Shown: positions 45,576 through 53,334 of the stretch, piece after piece | Layout of the letters: each line of letters starts with the position of its first letter | Position numbering within the stretch: position 1 is the stretch's first letter | Assembly (NCBI GenBank): GCA_028279215.1 | Contig: JANQOF010000023.1 | Coordinates: 1 to 55,207, forward strand | Direction: 5' to 3' | DNA: 55,207 nucleotides | Source: Pirellulales bacterium | GTDB lineage: Bacteria; Planctomycetota; Planctomycetia; Pirellulales; Lacipirellulaceae | Translations under genes and position numbers: made by a program | Notes under the pieces: model-generated | Told to the model about the DNA's origin: nothing | Databases searched by the model: none | Seen by the model: the letters and a program-made list of their open reading frames with translations, nothing else

Positions 45576-45794
45576 ATACTGCCGCGCGTCGTTCCGCTAG
45601 CATGACGATCGTCCGTTTCGCTACATCTTATCGTTCTACGGCGGTCATCCTCGACGCCCGTACGAACCAGACTCGACTTCCTGCGCGTTGCGCGCCGATC
45701 GCTGTAGTAGGCGCAACATCTGTATTGTTCGCCCACGGACGATAGGCGACGCGAGGGATTGCGCGGCCGCCTGCATTTGAGAAGGGACTCGGGC

Positions 45795-46346
45795 ATGGCG
45801 GCAATCGGGATGTTGGGCTACGCACGGCTGGTATTTCTCTCGCAGCCGAAGCACGAGCGGCAACTCTACCAGCAAGTTCGCCGTCGGAAAGTACAGCGCA
45901 TGGTGGAAGTTGGCATCGGATCGGCGAAACGCGCCATCCATTTGATCGAAACCGCGCAGCGCTACTCGCGCGGCGAAGCGGTATCGTATACCGGCTTCGA
46001 TTGGTTCGAGGAGCGGGAGAGCGGCGCCGAGCCGCTGCCGCTGATCCACGCGCACCGACAGTTGCAGCTCACCGGCGGACGTGTTCGCCTAGTGCCCGGC
46101 TTCCCACCAGCCACGCTTCCACAACTGGCCAACTCGCTCCAGCGGACTGACATGATCCTGCTATCGCATCGTGTGGACGACGACGCAATGCACCGCGCTT
46201 GGTACTATATGCCGCGAATGTGCCATTCCGAAACGCTCGTACTTCGCGAGGTGGCAATAGGCGACAACGAGTTTCGATTCGATGTGCTTTCGATCGCCGA
46301 GCTCGAACGCCGCAGCGCCGACCGCACTTCGCGACAAGCTGCATAG
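45795..46346 (+). CDS. Methyltransferase-like protein of unknown substrate
   Basis: 183 residues from the ATG at 45795 (AAGGGAC upstream). The pattern RMVEVGIGSAKRAIHLIE, then YTGFDWFEER, then VRLVPGFPPATLPQLANSL and TDMILLSHRVD, fits the first strands of a class I SAM-dependent methyltransferase fold (glycine loop, acidic end of strand 2). The catalytic part is not diagnostic, so it may be a non-catalytic relative. No signal peptide. Neighbours give no hint. Confidence 0.65.
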   Translation: MAAIGMLGYARLVFLSQPKHERQLYQQVRRRKVQRMVEVGIGSAKRAIHLIETAQRYSRGEAVSYTGFDWFEERESGAEPLPLIHAHRQLQLTGGRVRLVPGFPPATLPQLANSLQRTDMILLSHRVDDDAMHRAWYYMPRMCHSETLVLREVAIGDNEFRFDVLSIAELERRSADRTSRQAA

Positions 46347-46667
46347 CACGGCATCTCTAGTGTGTGACGACCAACAGATCAAAAATCATAAGCAAGAGGG
46401 CGAAACGGCTCCGGAAATCCACTAGAAATCCAGGGTTTCCCAGCTTACTTGATCTGCCCATGCCCTTGCCTTAGAATCGGTTTGCCGCATTGCTCGTGAT
46501 GAGCGTCTGCTTCGTCCGGCAACTGACGATTACGTTCGTTTCAGCTTTTCGGCATCCGCTACTAGTATCGACTGACTCCGCGATAGGTCGCACATGTCCC
46601 GTCTATCGTTCACAAGCCGAGCCTCGCTACGTCTCCCTTCCCCCCTTTTTCCCAGGCATTGAAGCTC
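46347..46667. other. Leader region of the PEP-CTERM gene
   Basis: 321 nt without a gene. It contains a good promoter candidate at 46449-46477, which would give a leader of about 180 nt. A CT-rich tract (46634-46653) lies just before the start codon and no Shine-Dalgarno is seen. Confidence 0.5.
46449..46477 (+). promoter_or_regulatory. Candidate sigma-70 promoter of the PEP-CTERM gene
   Basis: TTGATC (46449-46454) and TAGAAT (46472-46477), spaced 17 nt: 4 of 6 and 5 of 6 matches to consensus. Confidence 0.5.
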
Positions 46668-47300
46668 ATGATCAAGAATACCCAACCCTCGGTATCTGCC
46701 ATGTTAATTCTCGTTCTCTCGGGCATTTCGTCGACGGCGATTGCTGGCCTGTTTCAGCCCGATGGTGCTACTGCCAGCTCTGAATTCAGTTCAAGCTACA
46801 TCGCGGAGAACACGATCAATGGCACCGGCCTACCAGCAGGTTTCACTACCTCTGACGCCCATGACGACTATTCTCGAGGTAATCACTGGACGACTAGCGG
46901 GTCCGATAGCACTCGATCGATCACTTGGACTTTCAACACGCCCGCAACGTTGGGGCAGATCATCTTGTGGAATCACCGTTCGAACATTATCGCTTCCAAC
47001 AGCGGTTATGAGCCCATCAACTTCGACTTGTTACTCTCTGGCGCAGGTATTGGCGCGGATGTATTGGTTCTCGACGACGCACCATTGATGCCCGACGTCG
47101 CGACAGGCCAAACCATCGGCCTCGGCAGTGTTTTTGAAGACGTCACTTCCGTTACATTTGTCGTCAACGAAACTCAAAACCCCGCTACGCCATTCACCGG
47201 TCTTGCGGAGGTTGCGTTCACAGCCATCCCAGAACCCACTGCGGTCGTACTGCTTGGAGCAGCGAGTGTCGCTTTGATAGTGTGGCGTCGCCGGATCTAA
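46668..47300 (+). CDS. PEP-CTERM sorting-domain protein with discoidin-like fold
   Basis: 210 residues from the ATG at 46668 (a TTG at 46659 is also in frame). Signal peptide (AMLILVLSGISSTAIAG), then a galactose-binding-like beta domain (SSSYIAENTINGTGLPAGF, then RSITWTFNTPATLGQIILWNHRS), which is the pattern of F5/8-type carbohydrate-binding modules. It ends with the exosortase signal: IPEPTAVVLLGAASVALIVW followed by RRR. The tail would be cut and the protein placed on the surface or in the matrix. No exosortase gene is in the window. Confidence 0.92.
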   Translation: MIKNTQPSVSAMLILVLSGISSTAIAGLFQPDGATASSEFSSSYIAENTINGTGLPAGFTTSDAHDDYSRGNHWTTSGSDSTRSITWTFNTPATLGQIILWNHRSNIIASNSGYEPINFDLLLSGAGIGADVLVLDDAPLMPDVATGQTIGLGSVFEDVTSVTFVVNETQNPATPFTGLAEVAFTAIPEPTAVVLLGAASVALIVWRRRI

Positions 47301-47521
47301 CAACCGGCTGCGAGTTTCGTTGGTCGTAGAGTTGCAGATGCCACCCGGGCAATCCGCAACTCTACCGCTGCTGACCCAATTTCGGAAGGATTCTTACGCC
47401 GACGCTCAAAATCCAAGGCGTCTTTCTATCGTGCGATGCCATCGCCAGACATAGTTTTTGGGAGAGTGCGCTCGTAGTAGCTGCTTGCCGTTAAGACCTG
47501 TTCCATTGGTCGTCACGACCC
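47301..47521. other. Non-coding stretch after the PEP-CTERM gene
   Basis: It contains the hairpin at 47326-47365 and otherwise nothing recognisable. It is followed directly by the MITE-like element, so the gene-free gap totals about 385 nt. Confidence 0.5.
47326..47365 (+). terminator. Hairpin after the PEP-CTERM gene, possible terminator
   Basis: Perfect 10-bp stem GTAGAGTTGC (47326-47335) with GCAACTCTAC (47356-47365), 25 nt after the stop. There is no T-run, so termination would need another factor; it could simply protect the mRNA 3' end. Confidence 0.45.
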
Positions 47522-47690
47522 CTTAGAACGTGTTTTGAAACTCCAATTTGCCGTCAAACCGGCCGATTTTTGGTGTGCCCGTGTCGGTCTCCATCGACGA
47601 ATCTAGAAGATTCGCCTGCTTCGACCTCCTTGCCACACCAAAAACCGACTCGATCTGACTAGCAAAGCGATTTTCAAAACACGTTCTTAG
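47522..47690. mobile_element. MITE-like inverted-repeat element
   Basis: About 169 bp with terminal inverted repeats: AGAACGTGTTTTGAAA at 47525-47540 and its exact complement at 47672-47687; including outer bases 18 of 19 positions pair. Inner arms (around ATTTTTGGTGTG and CACACCAAAAAC) also pair, and the centre is a CGAATCT/AGATTCG stem, so the whole unit is a long imperfect hairpin. It has no coding capacity. The right end supplies the stop codon of the M24 peptidase gene. Confidence 0.75.
47592..47635 (-). repeat. 44-nt dispersed repeat, copy 2 (centre of the MITE-like element)
   Basis: Its reverse complement matches 14298-14341 in 39 of 44 positions. It forms the central stem of the element, while copy 1 lacks the outer arms. 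Confidence 0.7.
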
Positions 47691-48790
47691 AGTTCAAGCG
47701 ACCAGTCGGTAAGCAGCCGAACACCGTTTTCGGTGACCAGGTAGTTCTGCTCCAGCCGAATACCCATGTTGAGGTCGTCGGAGTAGAGCCCCGGCTCGGC
47801 GGTGAAGAAGTCGCCCACGGCGAATGTCTCGTCCCAGTTCGGGTTAAGATGCGGGCCCTCATGCGGCGCGAGACCCACACCGTGGCCTAGGTGGTGATTA
47901 AAGGTGCCGAGGTCGGCTTCGTCGAGCATCGTTTGTACTTGGTCGAACAACGCCCGACAACTCGCGCCAGGCCGCGCCGTCGACTCGACCAGCGGAAACA
48001 CCTCACACAGTTTTGCATGGGCTGCGAGTTGCACATCGGTCGGAGACTCACCGACTGCGAGCGTCCGCGCATTGTCGGAGTAGTAGCCGCGGTAGCCGAC
48101 CCCCAGATCGAGGATGTAGAGCTCGCCGGCTTGCGCCTCGCGATCGCGTGGAGCTCCGCCTCGGGCGGCGGAGCGAAAGTCCTGGCCTAGGTAGGTCAGC
48201 GGCTCGCCTACGGCGTCGACCGCGATCGCGTGCAACGCGTTGTACAAGTCGAGTTCGTTCACACCTGGCTCGACGATTTGGCGAGCGCACTCGTACATCA
48301 GCCGATTCGCTTCGTTGGCGTGCGCCAGCATGGTCAACTCGTCATCGTGCTTCTTGCGACGCAACGCGAACAGCGTCGGCTCGATGTCGACCCAGTCGCG
48401 CGAGTTTGCCAGGTCGAAGTGCTTTGGGAATACCGAAAACTCCCCGCCGCATCGCTTTGCGGTAGCGCCCATCGCCTCGGCAAGCGCCGCCAAGCTTGCC
48501 TGCTGTTGGTCGTTACGCATCGTCGAGTGCCGCTTTGCTTCGTAACCGACTACCTTGTCGGCCACGGCCGGCGTATTGATCTTTCGATTGGGCAGGGCCA
48601 ATGTCACATTGCCGTCGGAGTCGACCAGACACGTAGGGTCGAACAATGGGCCGAGGTACACACCGGTGAGCCAGTTGATCGACTCGCCACGTGTCAAAAT
48701 GGCGGCCTCAAGCTGCTGCTCGTTCATCGCTGCGACAAGCTCTGCTTGGCGTGCGCGACAGCCGCTGGGGGTAAGAGATGGGCTAGTCAT
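47687..48790 (-). CDS. M24-family metallopeptidase (Xaa-Pro aminopeptidase-like)
   Basis: 367 residues. The N-terminal creatinase-like domain (RQAELVAAMNEQQLEAAILT) precedes the pita-bread peptidase domain. Metal ligands are visible as D in LDLGVGYRGYYSDNAR (two aspartates), H in FNHHLGHGVGLAPHEG, E in FFTAEPGLYS and E in GIRLEQNYLV. It removes N-terminal residues next to proline or acts on a related substrate; prolidase is an alternative. No signal peptide, so cytoplasmic. The last codon and TAA lie at and inside the end of the MITE-like element, so the original C-terminus may have been different. Confidence 0.93.
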   Translation of the reverse strand: MTSPSLTPSGCRARQAELVAAMNEQQLEAAILTRGESINWLTGVYLGPLFDPTCLVDSDGNVTLALPNRKINTPAVADKVVGYEAKRHSTMRNDQQQASLAALAEAMGATAKRCGGEFSVFPKHFDLANSRDWVDIEPTLFALRRKKHDDELTMLAHANEANRLMYECARQIVEPGVNELDLYNALHAIAVDAVGEPLTYLGQDFRSAARGGAPRDREAQAGELYILDLGVGYRGYYSDNARTLAVGESPTDVQLAAHAKLCEVFPLVESTARPGASCRALFDQVQTMLDEADLGTFNHHLGHGVGLAPHEGPHLNPNWDETFAVGDFFTAEPGLYSDDLNMGIRLEQNYLVTENGVRLLTDWSLEL

Positions 48791-49124
48791 CAGATCCTCG
48801 GTATTTCGGTTAACCAGTGGGCTGTAGATGGTCGGCAGTTCGACAAACGGCCGCCGAAAACTGGCTTACGCTAGCGGTGTCGCCTGTCTCATTGGCAGAC
48901 GCCGAGTCTCAAAACGGGAACGCTAGCGTGGCCCGTCCGAGAACTCCGATGCATAGATTCTCAACGGAATCTACAGAAAAACAAGGGCAAAAGTGCGATG
49001 TTCGCGATTATCGGTCGGTTTGGCATCCGTGTTGCTAACTGTCTTCTCCCGGCACACAACGCTGCCGCACTTTGCCGTAGCAGAGAACGCTTATCGCCAC
49101 GCGATTTGGAAAGGAAGGACAATC
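48791..49124. other. Region between the divergent M24 peptidase gene and csrA copy 2
   Basis: 334 nt without a recognised gene; forward frames through it are extensions of csrA without protein character. It should hold both divergent promoters, but I cannot pick either with confidence. AAGGAAGG at about 49111-49118 is the csrA ribosome site. Confidence 0.45.
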
Positions 49125-49406
49125 ATGCTAGTACTCAGCAGGAAGGCTGGACAACGAATACACATTGGCGACGATGTAGTCGTCGAAATTCGACGAGTGG
49201 CCGGTAATCGGGTCACCATCGCTTTGGAGGCGCCGCGGGATGTTCGCATCCTGCGAGGTGAACTCCAAAAGGCCGCGACTGAATTTGAAGATGCAGGCGA
49301 CGACGAGCCTACCGGTACGTCGGCGAAACCGGTAAGCATCGAGTTGCCTGCGGCGGCCCTGCCGGATTTGGCCAGTCACCTACCGTCAGGAGAGATGGTT
49401 GGCTGA
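49125..49406 (+). CDS. csrA: Carbon storage regulator CsrA, copy 2
   Basis: 93 residues from the ATG at 49125; the frame is open further upstream but without protein character. Core MLVLSRKAGQRIHIGDDV, then VTIALEAPRDVRILRGEL, is intact. It differs from copy 1 at many core positions and has an unrelated tail of about 45 residues, so it is an older paralogue rather than a recent duplicate. A strong terminator follows, so it is probably expressed alone. Confidence 0.94.
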   Translation: MLVLSRKAGQRIHIGDDVVVEIRRVAGNRVTIALEAPRDVRILRGELQKAATEFEDAGDDEPTGTSAKPVSIELPAAALPDLASHLPSGEMVG

Positions 49407-49474
49407 ACTTCAACAAGTTACCGGAGCAACAGTTCCGTTTACGTGCGGGAGTAGTGTACAGTTGGATGATTTAG

Positions 49475-49517
49475 GCGGCCGTTGGGTATGGCGACATCCC
49501 GGCGGCCGCTGGTTTTT
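49475..49517 (+). terminator. Intrinsic terminator of csrA copy 2
   Basis: A 12-bp stem (GCGGCCGTTGGG with CCCGGCGGCCGC, two G-U pairs, 11-nt loop) is followed by TGG and TTTTT. It lies about 70 nt after the stop. Confidence 0.85.
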
Positions 49518-49591
49518 GGGAACGGCGCATTTGTATCGTGAGCCGCTAGCGTAGGGTGTTCCCGCGCAAATCCGAGGCTAGCGCCTGCCGT

Positions 49592-50350
49592 TCACACTTG
49601 GCCGCCGTCCACGTTCCCTTCGGCATGCACGACAAGTTCCGCGACCAATGGCAGGTGGTCGGAGGCTTCGCGGGCCAATTCGATGCGCCCTGCATAGGCA
49701 TGATCGACGTTGCAATCGCCGCGAAGGTAGATGCTATCGAGAGGGCGAAAGGGAGCCCTGGCGGGAAATGTTCGGTGAGAGCGCGCTACTGGCGCGAAAC
49801 CGGCGGGCGCCATGATGCGTTTGCCAATGGCTCCCCAAACGTCGTTAAAGTCACCACCAATCACGCATGGCGTATCGTGGTGGGTTCGGCTGATCGAGCT
49901 ATCGCGGAGCAATCGCCGCAATTGGATACGCCGCTCGAAGCCTGCAAGTCCCAGATGCAAGTTAGCGACAACCAGCGTACGCTGATGACCGTTATACTGT
50001 AAGTGGATTCGTCCGACTTGCGCCCTGCGCCGCTTCTTTGGGCGAACAGTCAACTCGACGTCTTCGACGTCATGGATTGGGAACTGGCTAAGTATAGCGT
50101 TGCCATACGCTCCCTGGCGCAGCTCGACGTTTCGCTGGTAGATTGCATGGGAGAATCCGAGTTCTTGCCGAAGCTTGTCGACCTGACAGTCCTTGTGCGA
50201 GCGGGGGACGCCGTCGTCGACCTCCTGCAGAAGTGCGATGTCTGGGTCGTAGTGGCCGATGACCTCTACTATGCGGTGTAGACGATATCGCCGATCGATC
50301 CCTCCGATGCCCTTGTGAATATTGTAGGTGAGGATTTTCAAGTCAATCAT
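49592..50350 (-). CDS. Endonuclease/exonuclease/phosphatase-family protein
   Basis: 252 residues from the ATG at 50350; a GTG at 50368 is a possible earlier start. EEP fold residues: LKILTYNIHKGIGG (N), DIALLQEVDDGV (E), NLHLGL, CVIGGDFNDVW (D and N), and EASDHLPLVAELV (D-H at the end). Relatives include sphingomyelinases, DNA repair nucleases and, often, small proteins encoded next to cardiolipin synthase. Here it begins 53 nt after the cls stop on the same strand, so a role in membrane-lipid or phosphodiester chemistry is plausible. No signal peptide. Confidence 0.9.
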   Translation of the reverse strand: MIDLKILTYNIHKGIGGIDRRYRLHRIVEVIGHYDPDIALLQEVDDGVPRSHKDCQVDKLRQELGFSHAIYQRNVELRQGAYGNAILSQFPIHDVEDVELTVRPKKRRRAQVGRIHLQYNGHQRTLVVANLHLGLAGFERRIQLRRLLRDSSISRTHHDTPCVIGGDFNDVWGAIGKRIMAPAGFAPVARSHRTFPARAPFRPLDSIYLRGDCNVDHAYAGRIELAREASDHLPLVAELVVHAEGNVDGGQV

Positions 50351-50402
50351 CTGTAATCCGAGTCGCACTTCTCGATGGTGCGTGCTGCGTTGCGAGGATT
50401 GC

Positions 50403-51863
50403 TCACAACACCGGGCTCATCAATCGCAGACAGTTCTCCAACAGCTTGTGGTGCACCGGGCGTTGCCGCCATTGGTATGGGTCGAGCACATGACTTTGGT
50501 CGATATAGGTTTGTTGAAGGGCGCGAAGCTGTTCGCCAAAGGCAGCACCGTACACGAACGCGGATACTTCATAGTTGAGCCAGATGCTTCGCATGTCGAG
50601 GTTCACGGTTCCGAACATCGAGATCGATCGATCCGCGGTAATCGCCTTGGTATGCAGTAGTCCCCGTTGGTACAGGTGGATGCGGACGCCAAGCTCCAAC
50701 AGTTCTTCATAGTACGAGCGACTGGCGTAACGGGTTAGTCGCGAGTCGACTTTTTCGGGCACAATCAGGTGCACGTCGACTCCACGTCCGGCAGCACCGC
50801 GTATCGCTCGCAGCAGCGACTCATCGGGCACGAAGTAGGGCGTCGTCATCACCAACTCTTCGTAGGCAGAGTTGATTAGAGCCAGGAGCATTTGTAGCAG
50901 ACCGTCGGTGGTTTCGACCGGCCCGGAGGGAATGATCTGTACGTCGGCCGCACCTATCGGCTCCACGGTGCTTAAACTGGTGCTCTCAAGAATCTCATTG
51001 ACCGACTCGCCTGACTCGACAATCCAATCGCCGATCACAATCATCGCCAGCGGCGCAACGATTGCTCCCTCGGCTCGCACCATGGCGTCAACCCACTCGC
51101 CTACGTTGGCATTCTGCTTGAAGTACCGAGGGTCGACCAGATTCATACTGCCGGTCCATGCGATTCGGCTATCGATCACAACGACTTTTCGGTGCATCCG
51201 CAAGTCGTTTCTCGAGAAGATGGCTTGCCAAATGCCAGCGGGAAAGGCCCGGAGCACCTTCACGCCGGCGCGGCGCAGCTCGCCCGGCTGTTTGCTTCTC
51301 CACCACGGTCCCGACCCAACCGCGTCGACCAGCACTCGGCACGACACGCCGCGCTTGGCGGCCCGTATGAGGGCTTCGACGACGCGATCGGCCGTTCCGC
51401 CGCGGCTCCATATGTAGAATTCCATCAACACGCTCGTCTGCGCCGAATCGATGTCGTCGGCGAGCTGCGCGAGTATCTCCTCGGAGTCGGTCACCAACTG
51501 GCCCGTACTCCCGGAAACGGTCGGCACGCCGACGAGCGCCGTGCCCAGCCGGTTCATTCCGCGCGCCGCGGCGCGGTGTTTCGACCAATCGACCTTGGTA
51601 ATCGAGTCGTCGACGATCTTCTCGGCCAGCACCGAGTAGTCGGTGTGCAACTCGGCGATGCGATTGGCTCGCCGCTGGCCAACCCGTCGCTCGCCGACGA
51701 GCAAGTAGAATAGGGCGCCCACGAACGGAACGGCCACGACGAGCAACAGCCAAGACAGCGCGACTCCGACAGCCGGCTTCCGCATGATGACGCGAAACGC
51801 AATGATCCCGAACAACGTGAGATGAGCCGTAATGGGGATCCAGGGGTAGAGTACCTCGTGCAT
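50403..51863 (-). CDS. cls: Cardiolipin synthase, ClsA type
   Basis: 486 residues, the same size as E. coli ClsA. Two N-terminal membrane helices (HLTLFGIIAFRVIM and GVALSWLLLVVAVPFVGALF) precede two phospholipase-D HKD motifs: HRKVVVIDSRIAWTGSMN and HTKAITADRSISMFGTVN. It condenses two phosphatidylglycerols into cardiolipin and glycerol at the inner membrane. It is first in a two-gene set with the EEP-family gene. Confidence 0.95.
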   Translation of the reverse strand: MHEVLYPWIPITAHLTLFGIIAFRVIMRKPAVGVALSWLLLVVAVPFVGALFYLLVGERRVGQRRANRIAELHTDYSVLAEKIVDDSITKVDWSKHRAAARGMNRLGTALVGVPTVSGSTGQLVTDSEEILAQLADDIDSAQTSVLMEFYIWSRGGTADRVVEALIRAAKRGVSCRVLVDAVGSGPWWRSKQPGELRRAGVKVLRAFPAGIWQAIFSRNDLRMHRKVVVIDSRIAWTGSMNLVDPRYFKQNANVGEWVDAMVRAEGAIVAPLAMIVIGDWIVESGESVNEILESTSLSTVEPIGAADVQIIPSGPVETTDGLLQMLLALINSAYEELVMTTPYFVPDESLLRAIRGAAGRGVDVHLIVPEKVDSRLTRYASRSYYEELLELGVRIHLYQRGLLHTKAITADRSISMFGTVNLDMRSIWLNYEVSAFVYGAAFGEQLRALQQTYIDQSHVLDPYQWRQRPVHHKLLENCLRLMSPVL

Positions 51864-52018
51864 GTAATGGCTCCGAATTCACCGGCGCATCGCTGTTCGG
51901 GGGTTCAATCGTACCACAAACCACGAGCGTTGCAGGAGGAGCCAGTTGGTGGTCGATCACTACGGCTGGTAGTAGTGGCATATCGTTGCCTACAATTGGT
52001 GTTCCAACGGAGTTCGTC

Positions 52019-52639
52019 ATGAACAAGAATCAGCAACGACCCTCGCAAGCGCCAGGTTGGGTGTATTGGTTTGCCGAGCGAGGCTTTGCGGCCATTGTAG
52101 CGATTGGCGTGGGTGCGGTTTTGGCCGTATCGATTGCCGCGTACTTCTTCGATCGCCGGCTTGAGAACCTCGAAGACCGCATCCAGCACAAACCGCCAAG
52201 AAGCTATACGCCGCCAGACCTCAGCGAGTATGCGGCGCCGCCAATCAGCGACGAGAAGGTGGTGCGAAGCCAGACGGTGTACGTGCCCGTCTATTCACAC
52301 GTGTATTACGACGGCGGCCGCCCCTTGCTGCTCGAAGCCACGGTGAGCATCCGCAACACAAGTTCCTCGGATCAAGTCTACATTCGGTCGGTCCGCTACT
52401 TTGACACCGACGGAGCGCTGATTGACCAGTACGTCGACCAGCCGATCATGTTGAAACCGCTGCAGACCATCGACTTCGTCGTGCCCAAACGCGACAGCAG
52501 CGGAGGTTCCGGCGCGAACTTTCTTGTTGACTGGTTTGCGACCGAGCAAAACGTGGAACCACTCATCGAAGTGGTGATGATGGGGAACTCGGGATCATTC
52601 GCTACGAGCGTGCTGACTGAGGGTAAGAATGTTCCGTAG
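52019..52639 (+). CDS. DUF3124 membrane-anchored protein
   Basis: 206 residues; the ATG at 52019 follows GGAG by 6 nt. One N-terminal membrane helix (GFAAIVAIGVGAVLAVSIAAYFF) is followed by a periplasmic domain with the DUF3124 pattern: VYVPVYSHVYYDGGRP, LEATVSIRNTSSSDQVYI, YFDTDGALIDQYVDQPIML, and GGSGANFLVDWFA. Function of the family is unknown. It lies divergent from cls with about 155 nt between them. A REP-like repeat follows at 52668. Confidence 0.88.
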   Translation: MNKNQQRPSQAPGWVYWFAERGFAAIVAIGVGAVLAVSIAAYFFDRRLENLEDRIQHKPPRSYTPPDLSEYAAPPISDEKVVRSQTVYVPVYSHVYYDGGRPLLLEATVSIRNTSSSDQVYIRSVRYFDTDGALIDQYVDQPIMLKPLQTIDFVVPKRDSSGGSGANFLVDWFATEQNVEPLIEVVMMGNSGSFATSVLTEGKNVP

Positions 52640-52667
52640 CAGTAGATCGAGCATGGATTTTGGCATG

Positions 52668-52688
52668 AGCCGAACGCGCTAGTGTCGG
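52668..52688 (+). repeat. 21-nt REP-like repeat, copy 2
   Basis: AGCCGAACGCGCTAGTGTCGG, 19 of 21 identical to 34456-34476. Here it is intergenic, 29 nt after the DUF3124 stop. Confidence 0.65.
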
Positions 52689-52758
52689 ATTTCGCTAGTG
52701 ACCAACCGAGACTTGTGCCTGCGGCTCGCCTGAAACGCCCAGCCTAGGTCCATGCTCG

Positions 52759-53253
52759 CTACTCGGTTTTTCCAAGGCGTTGGTAGGCGTCCGGCAATGG
52801 CTGAGTCATGGGCGCCAATTCCGGGGCGGCGCCTAGCACTTCGAACGCGGGGTCGCTGGGACGCGAGTCGGCGTAGACCCAGCGGCGGGCGCACAGCCGA
52901 CTGCCGTCGACCTCACGACATAGTCCTCATATCGCTCCAGCAAGGCGACCTGGTAGCCTTGTCGGGTGGCTAGGGGTAGCACAGTGGTCGATTGGGCCGT
53001 GGCGCGTTGCCCGCTCGGATCATTTTCAAACAGCGACGCCGTGGTGAGACGCCGGGAAGCACAGTTGTTTGTGCATTTGTCCTAGGCCTCGGTTCTCTCG
53101 TGCTCGTGCAGCCCGCGCTCGCCGTACCCGAACACGCCCTAGTCGCTAACGCAGTTGGTCCAGCCTTCGATGTCGTGGCTATCGAGCGTGTGTGTAGCGG
53201 GCGTACAACTTGTGGATCTTCTGCTTGTCGACACAGGTTTCAAGTTCGTTCAT
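52759..53253 (-). pseudogene. Broken SnoaL-like (NTF2-fold) gene
   Basis: Reading leftward from the ATG at 53253 gives MNELETCVDKQKIHKLYARYTHA. A frame change then continues LDSHDIEGWTNCVSD, a TAG stop, and GVFGYGERGLHEHER. After another break come TTASLFENDPSGQRATAQST and ATRQGYQVALLERYEDYVV. A last shift gives EVDGSRLCARRWVYADSRPS and a tail ending RLGKTE and TAG at 52759. Together this is a full SnoaL_4-type protein of about 160 residues with at least three frameshifts and in-frame stops. A forward frame over the same DNA (52992-53522) is an artefact. Confidence 0.75.
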
Positions 53254-53334
53254 GGTTGGACCCACTTGAATTTTGCCTTGCAATGGTGCTGGCCAGTCGA
53301 TCGGCGTCAGGCGGACGCGCGTGGTGTGGTTCTT

